41,535 nt of DNA, from NCBI GenBank assembly GCA_902573235.1, contig CACGIZ010000009.1, positions 1-41,535 on the forward strand, written 5' to 3'. Below, in pieces: positions 15,801 to 23,635 of this stretch. Both the position numbers and the translations under genes were made by a program. Under the pieces are notes generated by a model. The model did no database searches, was not told where the DNA came from, and saw only the letters and a list, made by a program, of their open reading frames with translations. The DNA comes from an uncultured Pelagibacteraceae bacterium. Lineage in GTDB: Bacteria; Pseudomonadota; Alphaproteobacteria; Pelagibacterales; Pelagibacteraceae. Position 1 is the first letter of the stretch, and each line of letters starts with the position of its first letter.

Positions 15801-16819
15801 TTTACACCCTCATTAAACTTAAAACCAAATTTTAAATTCATATTTTGTATTGCTTGCCCTGCTCCTCCTTTTATTAAATTATCTAATGCAGATAATATGA
15901 TTAACTTGTTTTTATATTTAGTTTCACAGATTGATATATAGCAATAATTAGTATTAATTACGTCATTTGTGCTAATTAATGAGTTAATTTTTAAAACTTT
16001 AACAAAAGTATTTTTTTTATGAAATTTTTGCATAATCTTAAAAATCTTTTTGATTGAAAAACCTGGCTTTAAATCAATATAGATTGTACTGAGAATTCCT
16101 CTAAACATAGGTACTAAATGAGGTGTAAATATAAATTTTAAAACAGAATTTGTATAATTTTTTAGCTCCTGTTCTATTTCAGAATTATGTCTATGGAAAC
16201 CAACACCATATGCACTTAAAGACTCGTATAAATTCTTATTTTTGTATTTTTTATGAACGCTTCTTCCTGCACCAGAATATCCAGACTTCGAGTCAATAAT
16301 AATATTTTTAGTTTGGATAGATTTATTTTTAATTAAAGGTATTAGCGGTAACAATACTGATGTTGGATAACAACCTGGACATCCAATAATGTTATATTTT
16401 TTTATTTTATTTCCAGATATTTCAGGTAATGAATAAATACTTTTTTTTATATTATTAATTGCATTATGTTTTTGTTTATACCATTTAAGATATTCTGAAC
16501 TTTTTTTTAATCGAAAGTCTGCTGCTAAATCTATTAGTGTATTTCTTTTTAGTAAATATTTAGATATCTTCTGAGCCTCACCATTAGGTAATGCTGTAAA
16601 AATTATATCTATATCTTTTAGATATTTTTTATCAAATCTTGTTATATTTGGTAATTTTTTTGATTTAAGTGATTTATCAAAGAAAGAGATATTTTTACCA
16701 ACTGAACTACTTCCACATAAATATTTAATTTTAATATTTTTGTGTTTAACCAATAATTTAATTAATTGAACACCAATGTATCCAGTAGATCCAGCAATTA
16801 AAGCATTTAGCTTGAGCAT
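15797..16819 (-). CDS. argC: N-acetyl-gamma-glutamyl-phosphate reductase
   Basis: Catalyses the NADPH-dependent reduction of N-acetylglutamyl phosphate to the semialdehyde, the third step of arginine biosynthesis. The protein is 340 residues, typical for the long ArgC type. The N-terminal nucleotide-binding motif is ALIAGSTGYIGVQLI (6-20), the catalytic cysteine is Cys150 in IIGCPGCYPTSVLLPL, and SGYSGAGRS and FTPHLVPMFRGI follow as in the family. Downstream is the small lipoprotein with a 4-nt overlap; upstream, 33 nt away, is rpsI. Confidence 0.95.
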   Translation of the reverse strand: MLKLNALIAGSTGYIGVQLIKLLVKHKNIKIKYLCGSSSVGKNISFFDKSLKSKKLPNITRFDKKYLKDIDIIFTALPNGEAQKISKYLLKRNTLIDLAADFRLKKSSEYLKWYKQKHNAINNIKKSIYSLPEISGNKIKKYNIIGCPGCYPTSVLLPLIPLIKNKSIQTKNIIIDSKSGYSGAGRSVHKKYKNKNLYESLSAYGVGFHRHNSEIEQELKNYTNSVLKFIFTPHLVPMFRGILSTIYIDLKPGFSIKKIFKIMQKFHKKNTFVKVLKINSLISTNDVINTNYCYISICETKYKNKLIILSALDNLIKGGAGQAIQNMNLKFGFKFNEGVK

Positions 16820-16852
16820 TTTATATTATAACAGTTAAATATTAAAAAAAAA

Positions 16853-17290
16853 TTATCTTTTAGAGAATTGAAAGCTTCTTCTTGCTTTTTTTCTACCAGG
16901 TTTTTTTCTTTCAACCGCCCTAGAATCTCTGGTGGTCAATTTTTCAAATTTAAGAGTAGATTTAAAACTTTCATCAAACATTACAAGAGCTTTTGAAATA
17001 CCATGAACCATAGCACCCGCTTGACCTGTTGGACCTCCGCCCTTAACTTGACATCTAACATCATAATTTGTTGGTTGATTTATTATTTCAAAAGGTCTAA
17101 CAATTTGCATTTTATGATTATCACTAGCAAAATAATCACTATAAAGTTTACCATTAACGTAAATTTTTCCAGAACCCTTTTTCAACCAAACTTTAGCAAT
17201 TGAAGTTTTTCTTCTGCCTGTAGCATATTTGCTGTCTTTGAAATCTAGTTTTATCTTAGGAGTTTTTAAATTTGATTGTGTAGTTTCCAT
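16853..17290 (-). CDS. rpsI: 30S ribosomal protein S9
   Basis: A component of the small-subunit head whose C-terminal tail reaches the P-site tRNA. The 145 residues contain YATGRRKTSIAKVWLKKGSG, then VKGGGPTGQAGAMVHGISKA and the universal ending RSFQFSKR. The N-terminus has an extra 18 residues or so before the conserved start (YATGRRK), as in other alphaproteobacteria. It follows rplM with a 1-nt gap in the conserved rplM-rpsI operon. Confidence 0.98.
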   Translation of the reverse strand: METTQSNLKTPKIKLDFKDSKYATGRRKTSIAKVWLKKGSGKIYVNGKLYSDYFASDNHKMQIVRPFEIINQPTNYDVRCQVKGGGPTGQAGAMVHGISKALVMFDESFKSTLKFEKLTTRDSRAVERKKPGRKKARRSFQFSKR

Positions 17291-17291
17291 A

Positions 17292-17750
17292 TTAATTTCT
17301 TATTATATTCTTATTATTTAATTTATCTAATTCTATAACTTTTGGATTTTGCGAAGAATGTGGATGATCATTTCCAGCGTAGATCTTTAATTTAGTTAAT
17401 TGTTTTCTTCCTAACACGCCACCAGGTAACATTCTTTTCACGGCTAATTTTAAAACCTCACCGGGCCTTTTACTCATAAGTTTTTCTGGAGTTGTTTCTT
17501 TAATTCCACCTGGATGACCTGTGTGTCTATAATATTTTTTATTCTGAAATTTTTTACCTGTAAACTTAGCTTTTTCAATATTCTTTACCACAATGAAATC
17601 ACCATCATCCATATGTGGTGTATAGGTTGTTTTGTTTTTTCCTCTAATAATTTTAGAAATAATTGTTGCTAGTCTTCCAACAACAGCATTTTGAGCATCA
17701 ATTTCATACCAAGAAGAGCTTATTTGATCTTTTTTTAAGAATTTAGACAT
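17292..17750 (-). CDS. rplM: 50S ribosomal protein L13
   Basis: An early-assembly protein of the large subunit. The 152 residues include WYEIDAQNAVVGRLATIISK, the YTPHMDDGDFIVVKN segment, the conserved YYRHTGHPGGIK and VLKLAVKRMLPGG, and the C-terminal IYAGNDHPHSSQNP. It is the first gene of rplM-rpsI. Its start is divergent from metY across a 203-nt gap that holds the SAM riboswitches, so its promoter must lie in the rplM-proximal part of that gap. Confidence 0.98.
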   Translation of the reverse strand: MSKFLKKDQISSSWYEIDAQNAVVGRLATIISKIIRGKNKTTYTPHMDDGDFIVVKNIEKAKFTGKKFQNKKYYRHTGHPGGIKETTPEKLMSKRPGEVLKLAVKRMLPGGVLGRKQLTKLKIYAGNDHPHSSQNPKVIELDKLNNKNIIRN

Positions 17751-17832
17751 GATGCCAGGATTAATACTAATTAAAATTATAAAGTCAAATTGTTAATTAT
17801 ATTGAATTAAAAGGATTATTTGATATAAAGAT

Positions 17833-17877
17833 CTTAGCCGATTTGTACCTTATTGCAGGCTTAAATGCTAAAAAGGA
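17833..17877 (+). promoter_or_regulatory. SAM-II riboswitch aptamer
   Basis: The sequence follows the SAM-II pattern: P1 AGCC (17836-17839) with GGCT (17858-17861), the L1 segment GATTTGTACCTTATTGCA, and the 3' strand TTAAATGCTAAAAAGGA, in which AAGG (17873-17876) and TGC can pair back with CCTT and GCA of the loop to form the H-type pseudoknot. SAM-II senses S-adenosylmethionine and is known upstream of methionine-synthesis genes in Alphaproteobacteria. It lies about 77 nt upstream of the metY start and directly 5' of a SAM-V aptamer. Confidence 0.85.
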
Positions 17878-17890
17878 TTTCCAAAATAAT

Positions 17891-17949
17891 CGGTGGGTAT
17901 TTGAACTATATTGTACACCTTGCATAATGCTAAAGTACTAAAAAAGGAG
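17891..17949 (+). promoter_or_regulatory. SAM-V riboswitch aptamer covering the metY ribosome binding site
   Basis: This matches the SAM-V class described in Pelagibacter and marine metagenomes: P1 GGTG (17892-17895) with CACC (17916-17919), then TTTGAACTATATTGTA, then TTGCATAATGCTAAA, an A-rich linker and AAAAAAGGAG. The Shine-Dalgarno AAGGAG (17944-17949) is the 3' pseudoknot strand and lies 4 nt before the metY ATG, so SAM binding is expected to hide it and repress translation. Tandem SAM-II/SAM-V leaders of metY are known from marine SAR11-type sequences. Confidence 0.9.
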
Positions 17950-17953
17950 TAAA

Positions 17954-19282
17954 ATGAAAAAAAAAAGAAACAATCCAGAAACTATAGCCATACATGGCGG
18001 TGACTATAGAAGTGACCCTGCAACAAATGCGGTGGCAGTTCCTATTTATAGGACAACATCTTATCAATTTCAAAGCACTGAACATGCTGCAAATCTTTTT
18101 GCCTTAAAAGAATTTGGAAATATTTATACAAGGATCATGAATCCTACAAATGATGTTCTTGAAAAAAGGATTGCAGCTTTAGAAGGTGGTCTGTCATGTG
18201 TGACGGTGTCCTCTGGTCAAACAGCATCCACTTTTGCTGTCCTTAACGTTGCTCAATCTGGAGATAATATTGTTAGTTCAACTGATCTTTACGGAGGGAC
18301 TGTATCTTTATTTACTCACACTTTAAGTAAACTCGGTATAGAAATTAAATATGCAGATCCTTCAGATCCATTGAATTTTGAAAAATTGATTGATAACAAA
18401 ACCAGAGCTTTTTACGGAGAAACACTACCAAATCCTTATTTGCGAGTTTTTCCTATCAAAGAAGTTTCAGATATTGGTAGAAAATATAATATACCTTTGA
18501 TAATGGACAACACAGCGGCACCGGTTATTTGTAAACCAATTGAACATGGTGCTGCAGTAGTTATTCACTCTCTTACAAAGTATATAGGAGGACATGGTAC
18601 AGCAGTAGCTGGTAGTATAGTTGATAGTGGAAATTTTGATTGGACTGCTGATCCAAAAAGACAACCATTATTTAATGAACCAGATGCGAGTTACGGAGAT
18701 GTAATTTGGGGTAAAGCAGTGCCAGAACTAACAGGTGCTAATGTGCCTTTTGCTGTAAGAGCAAGAGTATGTTTGTTAAGAGATTTAGGTTCTACTTTAG
18801 CGCCTGATAATGCTTTTGCTATTATTCAAGGACTTGAGACTGTTGCTTTAAGAATGAAACAACATTGTGAGAATGCTGAAAAAGTAGTTAATTTTTTAAA
18901 AAAACATAAAGAAATAACAAAAGTTATATACTCAACAGAACATGATAAAAAGATATCTGATAGAGCAAAAAAATATTTAAGCGGCGGAAATGGCCCTATG
19001 GTTGGTATTGAGCTAAAAGGAGGAATTGAAGCTGGTAAAAAATTCATTGAATCTTTAAAAATGTTTTATCATGTTGCAAATATAGGTGATGCTAGAAGCT
19101 TAGCTATACATCCAGCTAGTACAACTCACAGTCAACTAAATGAAAAAGAATTAGCAGCTTCGGGAGTTACTCAAAGTTACGTGAGATTGTGTATAGGATT
19201 GGAACACATAGATGATATTTTAGAAGATTTAGATCAAGCACTTAATAAATCTTCTAAAGGGAATTTAAAAGCTGTTAGTTAA
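17954..19282 (+). CDS. metY: O-acetylhomoserine sulfhydrylase (aminocarboxypropyltransferase)
   Basis: A PLP enzyme that makes homocysteine from O-acetylhomoserine and sulfide, or methionine from methanethiol. The protein is 442 residues, typical of MetY. The N-terminus has ETIAIHGGDYRSDPATNAVA and the PLP-phosphate-binding YTRIMNPTNDVLEKRIAALE. SVSSGQT-like binding residues appear as TVSSGQTAS (84-92), the cofactor Asp is in LIMDNTAAP (182-190), and Lys209 in VIHSLTKYIGGHGT forms the Schiff base. The start is set by the AAGGAG 4 nt upstream, which is part of the SAM-V riboswitch, so synthesis should fall when SAM is abundant. The 3' end overlaps convergent ctaA by 8 nt. Confidence 0.95.
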   Translation: MKKKRNNPETIAIHGGDYRSDPATNAVAVPIYRTTSYQFQSTEHAANLFALKEFGNIYTRIMNPTNDVLEKRIAALEGGLSCVTVSSGQTASTFAVLNVAQSGDNIVSSTDLYGGTVSLFTHTLSKLGIEIKYADPSDPLNFEKLIDNKTRAFYGETLPNPYLRVFPIKEVSDIGRKYNIPLIMDNTAAPVICKPIEHGAAVVIHSLTKYIGGHGTAVAGSIVDSGNFDWTADPKRQPLFNEPDASYGDVIWGKAVPELTGANVPFAVRARVCLLRDLGSTLAPDNAFAIIQGLETVALRMKQHCENAEKVVNFLKKHKEITKVIYSTEHDKKISDRAKKYLSGGNGPMVGIELKGGIEAGKKFIESLKMFYHVANIGDARSLAIHPASTTHSQLNEKELAASGVTQSYVRLCIGLEHIDDILEDLDQALNKSSKGNLKAVS

Positions 19283-20294
19283 ATTTTGTATTTACATAAA
19301 TAAAATAAATACAAGAACTAACCAAAAAAATTGAACTTAATTGGTGCATAGATGCTATTAAAATTTGTGCACCATATAATATTGTAAAAACACCTAAAAA
19401 AACTTGTATGATAATTATAATGCCTAAAAGATTTACAGATCTATATAAATCATAAATTTTATTTCTATATATTTTAAAAAGTATTAAAAGATAAAAAACA
19501 CTAATTACATAGGCTAAATTTCTGTGAATAAATTGAACAAGAGATGGGTCATCAAATGCTGATAATTTAAACAAATTCGAAATATCATTATCATTAGGAA
19601 AATATGTACTCCCCATTAATGGCCAAGAATTATATATTTTTCCAGCATCCATACCTGATACAAATGCTCCTATAGCAATCTGCACAAATATTAAAATTAA
19701 AAAACAAAATGGAATAAATCGATTTATTCTAAAAGATTGATTATTATTAAGAACAGTAATCTTTAAATAACTCCAAAAGATTAATGATAGAATCAAAAAG
19801 GCCAAAACTAAATGAACTGATAGTCTATAATGGCTAACGTCTACTCTATTAACTAAACCACTACTCACCATATACCAACCTAGAAAACCTTGAAAGCATA
19901 TAAGAAAAAAAATAAAATAAAAATTTAACAGTTTTGAAAATTTAATCTTAAATGAGAAATATATTAGTGGAAACAAAAAACAAATACCAATTAATCTTCC
20001 AAGAAATCTATGAGCCCACTCCCACCAAAAAATTATTTTGAATTCACTTATGGTCATATTGAAATTTTGTAATTTAAATTCTGGAATTTGTTTGTAAAGA
20101 TTGAAATACATTAACCAGTCTTCTTGATTTAAAGGTGGAATAAGTCCTGAAAATAATTGCCATTTAGTGATTGAAAGACCTGAGTCGGTTAATCTTGTCA
20201 ATCCACCAACAACTATCATTACTGAAATGATAAAAAACATTGCAATTAACCAAATAGATAATTGATTATTAATATTCTTATTTGTTGTGTACAT
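19275..20294 (-). CDS. ctaA: Heme A synthase CtaA/Cox15
   Basis: Oxidises the C8 methyl of heme O to the formyl of heme A for aa3-type cytochrome oxidase. The 339-residue protein has eight predicted membrane helices. Family motifs are VVGGLTRLTDSGLSITKWQLFSG in helix 1 and after it, the heme-ligand regions FWWEWAHRFLGRLIGICF and DVSHYRLSVHLVLAF, IAIGAFVSGMDAGKIYNSWPLMG, and the late FIHRNLAYV. It is type-2 CtaA as in alphaproteobacteria and mitochondria (long N-terminus, paired His). It is divergent from the chorismate mutase gene, with 43 nt between starts, and overlaps the metY end by 8 nt. Confidence 0.94.
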   Translation of the reverse strand: MYTTNKNINNQLSIWLIAMFFIISVMIVVGGLTRLTDSGLSITKWQLFSGLIPPLNQEDWLMYFNLYKQIPEFKLQNFNMTISEFKIIFWWEWAHRFLGRLIGICFLFPLIYFSFKIKFSKLLNFYFIFFLICFQGFLGWYMVSSGLVNRVDVSHYRLSVHLVLAFLILSLIFWSYLKITVLNNNQSFRINRFIPFCFLILIFVQIAIGAFVSGMDAGKIYNSWPLMGSTYFPNDNDISNLFKLSAFDDPSLVQFIHRNLAYVISVFYLLILFKIYRNKIYDLYRSVNLLGIIIIIQVFLGVFTILYGAQILIASMHQLSSIFLVSSCIYFIYVNTKFN

Positions 20295-20337
20295 AAGTGA
20301 ATAAATATAATAATTATTTTATTATCCAAATATATAA

Positions 20338-20628
20338 ATGTCGCCATTAAAAAGAAAACAACTTAATAAAATTAGATTAGAATTGGATAAAGTCGACAAT
20401 TCACTTATAAAGATTATTAAAAAGAGATCAAACCTTGTAAAAAAAGTTCTAGCTCTCAAAGAAAAAAAAAGTCAAATTGTTGACAAGAAAAGAATAAATA
20501 TCATCTTAAAAAATATCAAAAAAAAATCTTTAAGAAATAATATAGATCCTAAAGTAACAAGAAAAATCTGGATTAATATGATTTCAGCTTACATTGATTA
20601 CGAAAGAAGAAATTTTAAAAAAAAATAA
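20338..20628 (+). CDS. Chorismate mutase domain protein (AroQ type)
   Basis: A 96-residue, all-helical protein resembling stand-alone AroQ chorismate mutases, which convert chorismate to prephenate for Phe and Tyr synthesis. The N-terminal helix LNKIRLELDKVDNSLIKIIKKRSNLVKK carries the expected R-x6-D-x-x-[IL]-[IVL]-x-[LI]-[IL]-x-x-R pattern, and a second active-site part follows in KKRINIILKNI. Lysine content is extreme. Its stop at 20628 abuts the rpmG stop at 20629 on the other strand. The family assignment is good; specificity and regulation are not visible. Confidence 0.8.
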   Translation: MSPLKRKQLNKIRLELDKVDNSLIKIIKKRSNLVKKVLALKEKKSQIVDKKRINIILKNIKKKSLRNNIDPKVTRKIWINMISAYIDYERRNFKKK

Positions 20629-20820
20629 TTATTTACTATGTGGTGGAAGCTTCTTTTCAATAAACACTTCATGCTTACGAGTAGCCGGATTGTATTTCTT
20701 AGCTTTTAACTTAATTTTTGCTTTTTCACCACCAGCAGGTTTTTTAACATAATAGAAGAATGGGCTGTCTGGTTTAGCCTCTGGAACCAATCTAACTTTA
20801 ACATGTGTTTTTTTTGCCAT
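20629..20820 (-). CDS. rpmG: 50S ribosomal protein L33
   Basis: Small large-subunit protein near the E site. The 63 residues contain HVKVRLVPEAKPDSPFFYYV and KLKAKKYNPATRKHEVFIEKK, the standard L33 core (alphaproteobacterial form without the zinc-binding cysteines). It is slightly longer than the 55-residue E. coli form, with an inserted PAGGEKAK before the KLKAKKY core. It follows the MerR-family regulator gene with a 1-nt gap. Confidence 0.95.
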   Translation of the reverse strand: MAKKTHVKVRLVPEAKPDSPFFYYVKKPAGGEKAKIKLKAKKYNPATRKHEVFIEKKLPPHSK

Positions 20821-20821
20821 A

Positions 20822-21193
20822 TTATTTAATTTCTTTTATTTCTTTTATAATATTAGAAATTTTCTTTAATTTATTTTTTAAATTTTTTGCTTTTATAGAA
20901 TGATTTAAACTTTCGTCAAGTTTTAATGGTTCTTTATTATTTAGTATCTTTTTTACACCATTGATAGTCATACCTTGTTCTTTTAATAGAAAATGTACCT
21001 TTTTGAGTAATTCAATGTTTTTTGTATCGTAATATCTTCTTTTCCCATTTAGAATTTTTGGTTTGATTTGTTTAAATTCTTTTTCCCAATATCTTATTGT
21101 ATGAGTTTGTATCATTTTTCTTTTTTGAGAATTAAGACATAGGATTTTAGCAACTTCACCTATTGTTTTATATGCATTAGTATCTTTATTCAT
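20822..21193 (-). CDS. MerR-family transcriptional regulator
   Basis: A 123-residue protein with an N-terminal winged-helix DNA-binding domain of the MerR type: TIGEVAKILCLNSQKRKMIQ, then THTIRYWEKEFKQIKPKILN and GKRRYYDTKNIELLKKVHFL. The C-terminal part is a short lysine-rich helix, too small for a separate effector domain. In alphaproteobacteria this regulator usually stands right after ihfA, as here (8-nt overlap). The protein family is clear. Its target genes and signal are unknown. Confidence 0.88.
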   Translation of the reverse strand: MNKDTNAYKTIGEVAKILCLNSQKRKMIQTHTIRYWEKEFKQIKPKILNGKRRYYDTKNIELLKKVHFLLKEQGMTINGVKKILNNKEPLKLDESLNHSIKAKNLKNKLKKISNIIKEIKEIK

Positions 21194-21485
21194 CTTTTTT
21201 CTTATTTACAAGTTCTTTAAATTCTTTCGAAGCTTTAAATAATACAACATTCCTTTTTGAAATTTTTTTTTCTTCTTTTGTTTTTGGATTTCTACCAATT
21301 CTTTGTTTTTTTTCTCTTAAAGAAAAAGTCCCAAATTTTGAAATCTTTATTTTTTTTTGATCTTTTAAGTTTAGGGAAATTAGTGAGAAAAATTCCTCTA
21401 TCAGGTTTTCCGATATTTGTTTTGAAAATCCTAATTGCATATAGACTAAATTAACTAAATCTTTTTTAGTTAAGTTTATTCTCAT
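21186..21485 (-). CDS. ihfA: Integration host factor / HU-family protein, alpha-like
   Basis: A 99-residue DNA-bending protein. It shows the HU/IHF pattern: LTKKDLVNLVYMQLGFSKQI, then LISLNLKDQKKIKISKFGTF, the DNA-arm region KKQRIGRNPKTKEEKKI with the intercalating proline in GRNPKT, and FKASKEFKELVNK. The assignment to the IHF alpha subunit rests on its place between plsX and a MerR gene, as in other alphaproteobacteria; an HU role cannot be excluded from the sequence. It overlaps the MerR gene by 8 nt and follows plsX with a 3-nt gap. In many relatives fabH sits between plsX and ihfA; it is not here. Confidence 0.85.
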   Translation of the reverse strand: MRINLTKKDLVNLVYMQLGFSKQISENLIEEFFSLISLNLKDQKKIKISKFGTFSLREKKQRIGRNPKTKEEKKISKRNVVLFKASKEFKELVNKKKDE

Positions 21486-21488
21486 GAA

Positions 21489-22490
21489 TTAAATATTTTC
21501 ATTAATTTTATCTATCAAATTACCTTTAATTATTTTATTACAAACATCAAGAGAATTAGAAAAACCTATATAATCAGTGCCTCCATGACTTTTAACTACA
21601 GGTGTATCTAATCCTATAAAAATTGCACCATTATATAATCTAGGATCTAATCTTTTTTTAAATTTTCTTAAATTTGCAATATTCAATAATGAAGAAATTT
21701 TCCCTAGCAAATTCCCACTTAAAGCTTGTTTAAGTTCATTTGTAATAAAGTTGGCCGTTCCTTCAGCAGTCTTTAAAGCAACGTTTCCAGTGAAACCATC
21801 AGAAACAATTACATTTACGTCACCGTCCATTAATTGATTACCCTCAATATAACCAGAAAAATTTAGATTCTTTGATTTTTTTTCATTTAATTTTTGAAAT
21901 GTTTCTTTAATTGTTTCATTACCTTTGAGCTCTTCAGAACCTATATTTAACAACGCAACGTTGGGATTTTCTTTTGGATAAAGAGATTTGTATAAAGCTG
22001 AACCCATTATAGAAAAATCAACTAAATTTTTTGAACTACATTCAATATTGGCTCCAAGATCTAAAACTACGCTCATCCCTTTTTTATTTGGCCATAGAGC
22101 AGATAAAGCTGGCTTATCAATATTTTCTATCATTTTTAGATTTAATTTAGCTATTACTAATAATGCACCAGTGTTCCCTGCCGATATAACTATATCACTC
22201 TCTTTTTTTTTAACACTTTCAATGGAAAGCCACATACTTGTATTTTTACCTTTTTTAGCAGCCTCAAGTGGACTGTCGGTGCTTTTGACTGCATTCTCAG
22301 TATGTATAATTTCGTAAAAACCTTTATCTATTTTATTGTTAATTAATTTTGAAATCTGATTTTCATCACCAAAAATCTTGAAGTAATTTTCTTGATTTGA
22401 TTTATGGTTATATATTATACCATCAATGACTTTTTTTGGTGATCCATCCCCACCCATTGCATCAACGGCAATCTTAATCAGATCTGACAT
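21489..22490 (-). CDS. plsX: Phosphate acyltransferase PlsX
   Basis: Converts acyl-ACP to acyl-phosphate, the substrate of PlsY for phospholipid synthesis, acting at the inner membrane surface. The 333 residues start KIAVDAMGGDGSPKKVIDG and contain SAGNTGALLVIAKLNLKM, LDLGANIECS, NVIVSDGFTGNVALKTAEG and the C-terminal FIGLDTPVVKSHGGTDYIGF, all standard PlsX motifs. rpmF lies 18 nt upstream on the same strand, the usual rpmF-plsX pairing. Confidence 0.97.
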   Translation of the reverse strand: MSDLIKIAVDAMGGDGSPKKVIDGIIYNHKSNQENYFKIFGDENQISKLINNKIDKGFYEIIHTENAVKSTDSPLEAAKKGKNTSMWLSIESVKKKESDIVISAGNTGALLVIAKLNLKMIENIDKPALSALWPNKKGMSVVLDLGANIECSSKNLVDFSIMGSALYKSLYPKENPNVALLNIGSEELKGNETIKETFQKLNEKKSKNLNFSGYIEGNQLMDGDVNVIVSDGFTGNVALKTAEGTANFITNELKQALSGNLLGKISSLLNIANLRKFKKRLDPRLYNGAIFIGLDTPVVKSHGGTDYIGFSNSLDVCNKIIKGNLIDKINENI

Positions 22491-22508
22491 TTAATGATTT
22501 TAAATTAA

Positions 22509-22691
22509 TTAATCTTTTGGGTCCAGAACTTGTCGGCCTTTATACATACCAGTTTTTAAGTCTAAATGATGGGACAATCTATATTCACCTGATTTTTTAT
22601 CCTCAATAACATTTTTAGTTGAGAATTTCATATTTTGAGACCTTCTCATACCTGTTCTTGATGGTGTTTGTTTTCGTTTAGGTACAGCCAT
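22509..22691 (-). CDS. rpmF: 50S ribosomal protein L32
   Basis: A 60-residue large-subunit protein beginning [20 protein letters not shown] with the central [16 protein letters not shown]. It is the alphaproteobacterial zinc-free type. It lies between the CBP3-like chaperone gene (2-nt gap upstream) and plsX. The YceD/DUF177 gene that often precedes rpmF or plsX is absent. Confidence 0.97.
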   Translation of the reverse strand: MAVPKRKQTPSRTGMRRSQNMKFSTKNVIEDKKSGEYRLSHHLDLKTGMYKGRQVLDPKD

Positions 22692-22693
22692 AA

Positions 22694-23161
22694 TTATTGG
22701 TTACTTACACTTTTTAAGAAAGAATTTAAAGTTTTTTTTGATAAAATATCGTTAAAATCATTAAAATAGTCAATCAAATGATCAATTTTATCATAATTAC
22801 TAAAAAACTTAGATAATTTTTTTCTTTTGTCTTCGTTGTTCATTGTGTCCCAAAAATGAATATCACTTAATATAGCGTGAAATACATTAATGTAATCTTT
22901 CATTTTTTTATTAATTGATTGATCACCATACCCAATTTCTCTTATACTTAATTCCATTTGTCTGAAATTAAAATCATAAATCTCTTGTAAAATTTTCTTA
23001 TTATCTTCAGTTTTGTACGCTTTAAGAAAAAAAGCAAAATGAGTTAAAAAAATGGTTAATCGATCTGAAAAAGTATCTTGTGATTTAAGTGAAATATAAA
23101 GTTTTTTATTTGTAGTTAAATTAACTAAATTATTGTAAACATTTAAGAATTTTATAGTCAT
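22694..23161 (-). CDS. Ubiquinol-cytochrome c chaperone family protein (CBP3-like)
   Basis: A 155-residue protein resembling the ubiquinol-cytochrome c chaperone family, which includes mitochondrial Cbp3 (UQCC1), an assembly factor for cytochrome b of the bc1 complex. Support comes from the [20 protein letters not shown] segment, [20 protein letters not shown] and [18 protein letters not shown]; the R-E-x-G-x-G/Y-D pattern is the family's best-conserved part. Its ATG (23159-23161) overlaps the start codon of the divergent BamE-like gene. The role in bc1 assembly is inferred from the family. Confidence 0.8.
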   Translation of the reverse strand: MTIKFLNVYNNLVNLTTNKKLYISLKSQDTFSDRLTIFLTHFAFFLKAYKTEDNKKILQEIYDFNFRQMELSIREIGYGDQSINKKMKDYINVFHAILSDIHFWDTMNNEDKRKKLSKFFSNYDKIDHLIDYFNDFNDILSKKTLNSFLKSVSNQ

Positions 23162-23624
23162 GAAATTTTATATTAATTTAATTTTATTTTTTTTTCTTAT
23201 AACAAGTTGCTCATTTAATAAAGTTATAAAAAAACACGGAGTGAGAAATTTAGAGGAAAAACAAGCAAAATTGATAATACAAAAAACAAATAAAAATGAT
23301 ATTCAACAATTATTGGGACCTCCATCAACTAAAAGTACTTTTGATAGTGATATATGGATCTATATTGAAAGAGAAATTACTCATGAAAAATTAATCAAAT
23401 TAGGCAAGGAAAAACTATTAACTAATAATGTTCTTATAATTGAGATAAGTTCTCAAGGACAATTAATTGATAAACAATTTTTTGACATGAATGATATGAA
23501 TGAAATTAAACTTAGTTCACTAAAAACTGAAAATAAATTTGGTAAAAAATCTTTTGTATACGATTTTTTATCAAGTATGAGACAAAAAATTAATGATCCT
23601 CTTGGTAAAAGAAAAAAACCATAA
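23160..23624 (+). CDS. BamE (SmpA/OmlA)-like outer-membrane lipoprotein
   Basis: A 154-residue predicted lipoprotein with signal peptide [20 protein letters not shown] and lipobox LITSC (lipidated Cys17). The following domain has the BamE pattern: a turn before NDIQQLLGPPSTKSTFDSDI and a beta strand WIYIEREI. BamE is a small subunit of the BAM complex that inserts outer-membrane proteins. The C-terminal 40 residues (basic, ending KRKKP) extend beyond the usual BamE core. The start codon overlaps that of the divergent CBP3-like gene, and the stop is 11 nt from the end of convergent hppA. Confidence 0.8.
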   Translation: MKFYINLILFFFLITSCSFNKVIKKHGVRNLEEKQAKLIIQKTNKNDIQQLLGPPSTKSTFDSDIWIYIEREITHEKLIKLGKEKLLTNNVLIIEISSQGQLIDKQFFDMNDMNEIKLSSLKTENKFGKKSFVYDFLSSMRQKINDPLGKRKKP

Positions 23625-23635
23625 AAAATTAATAT

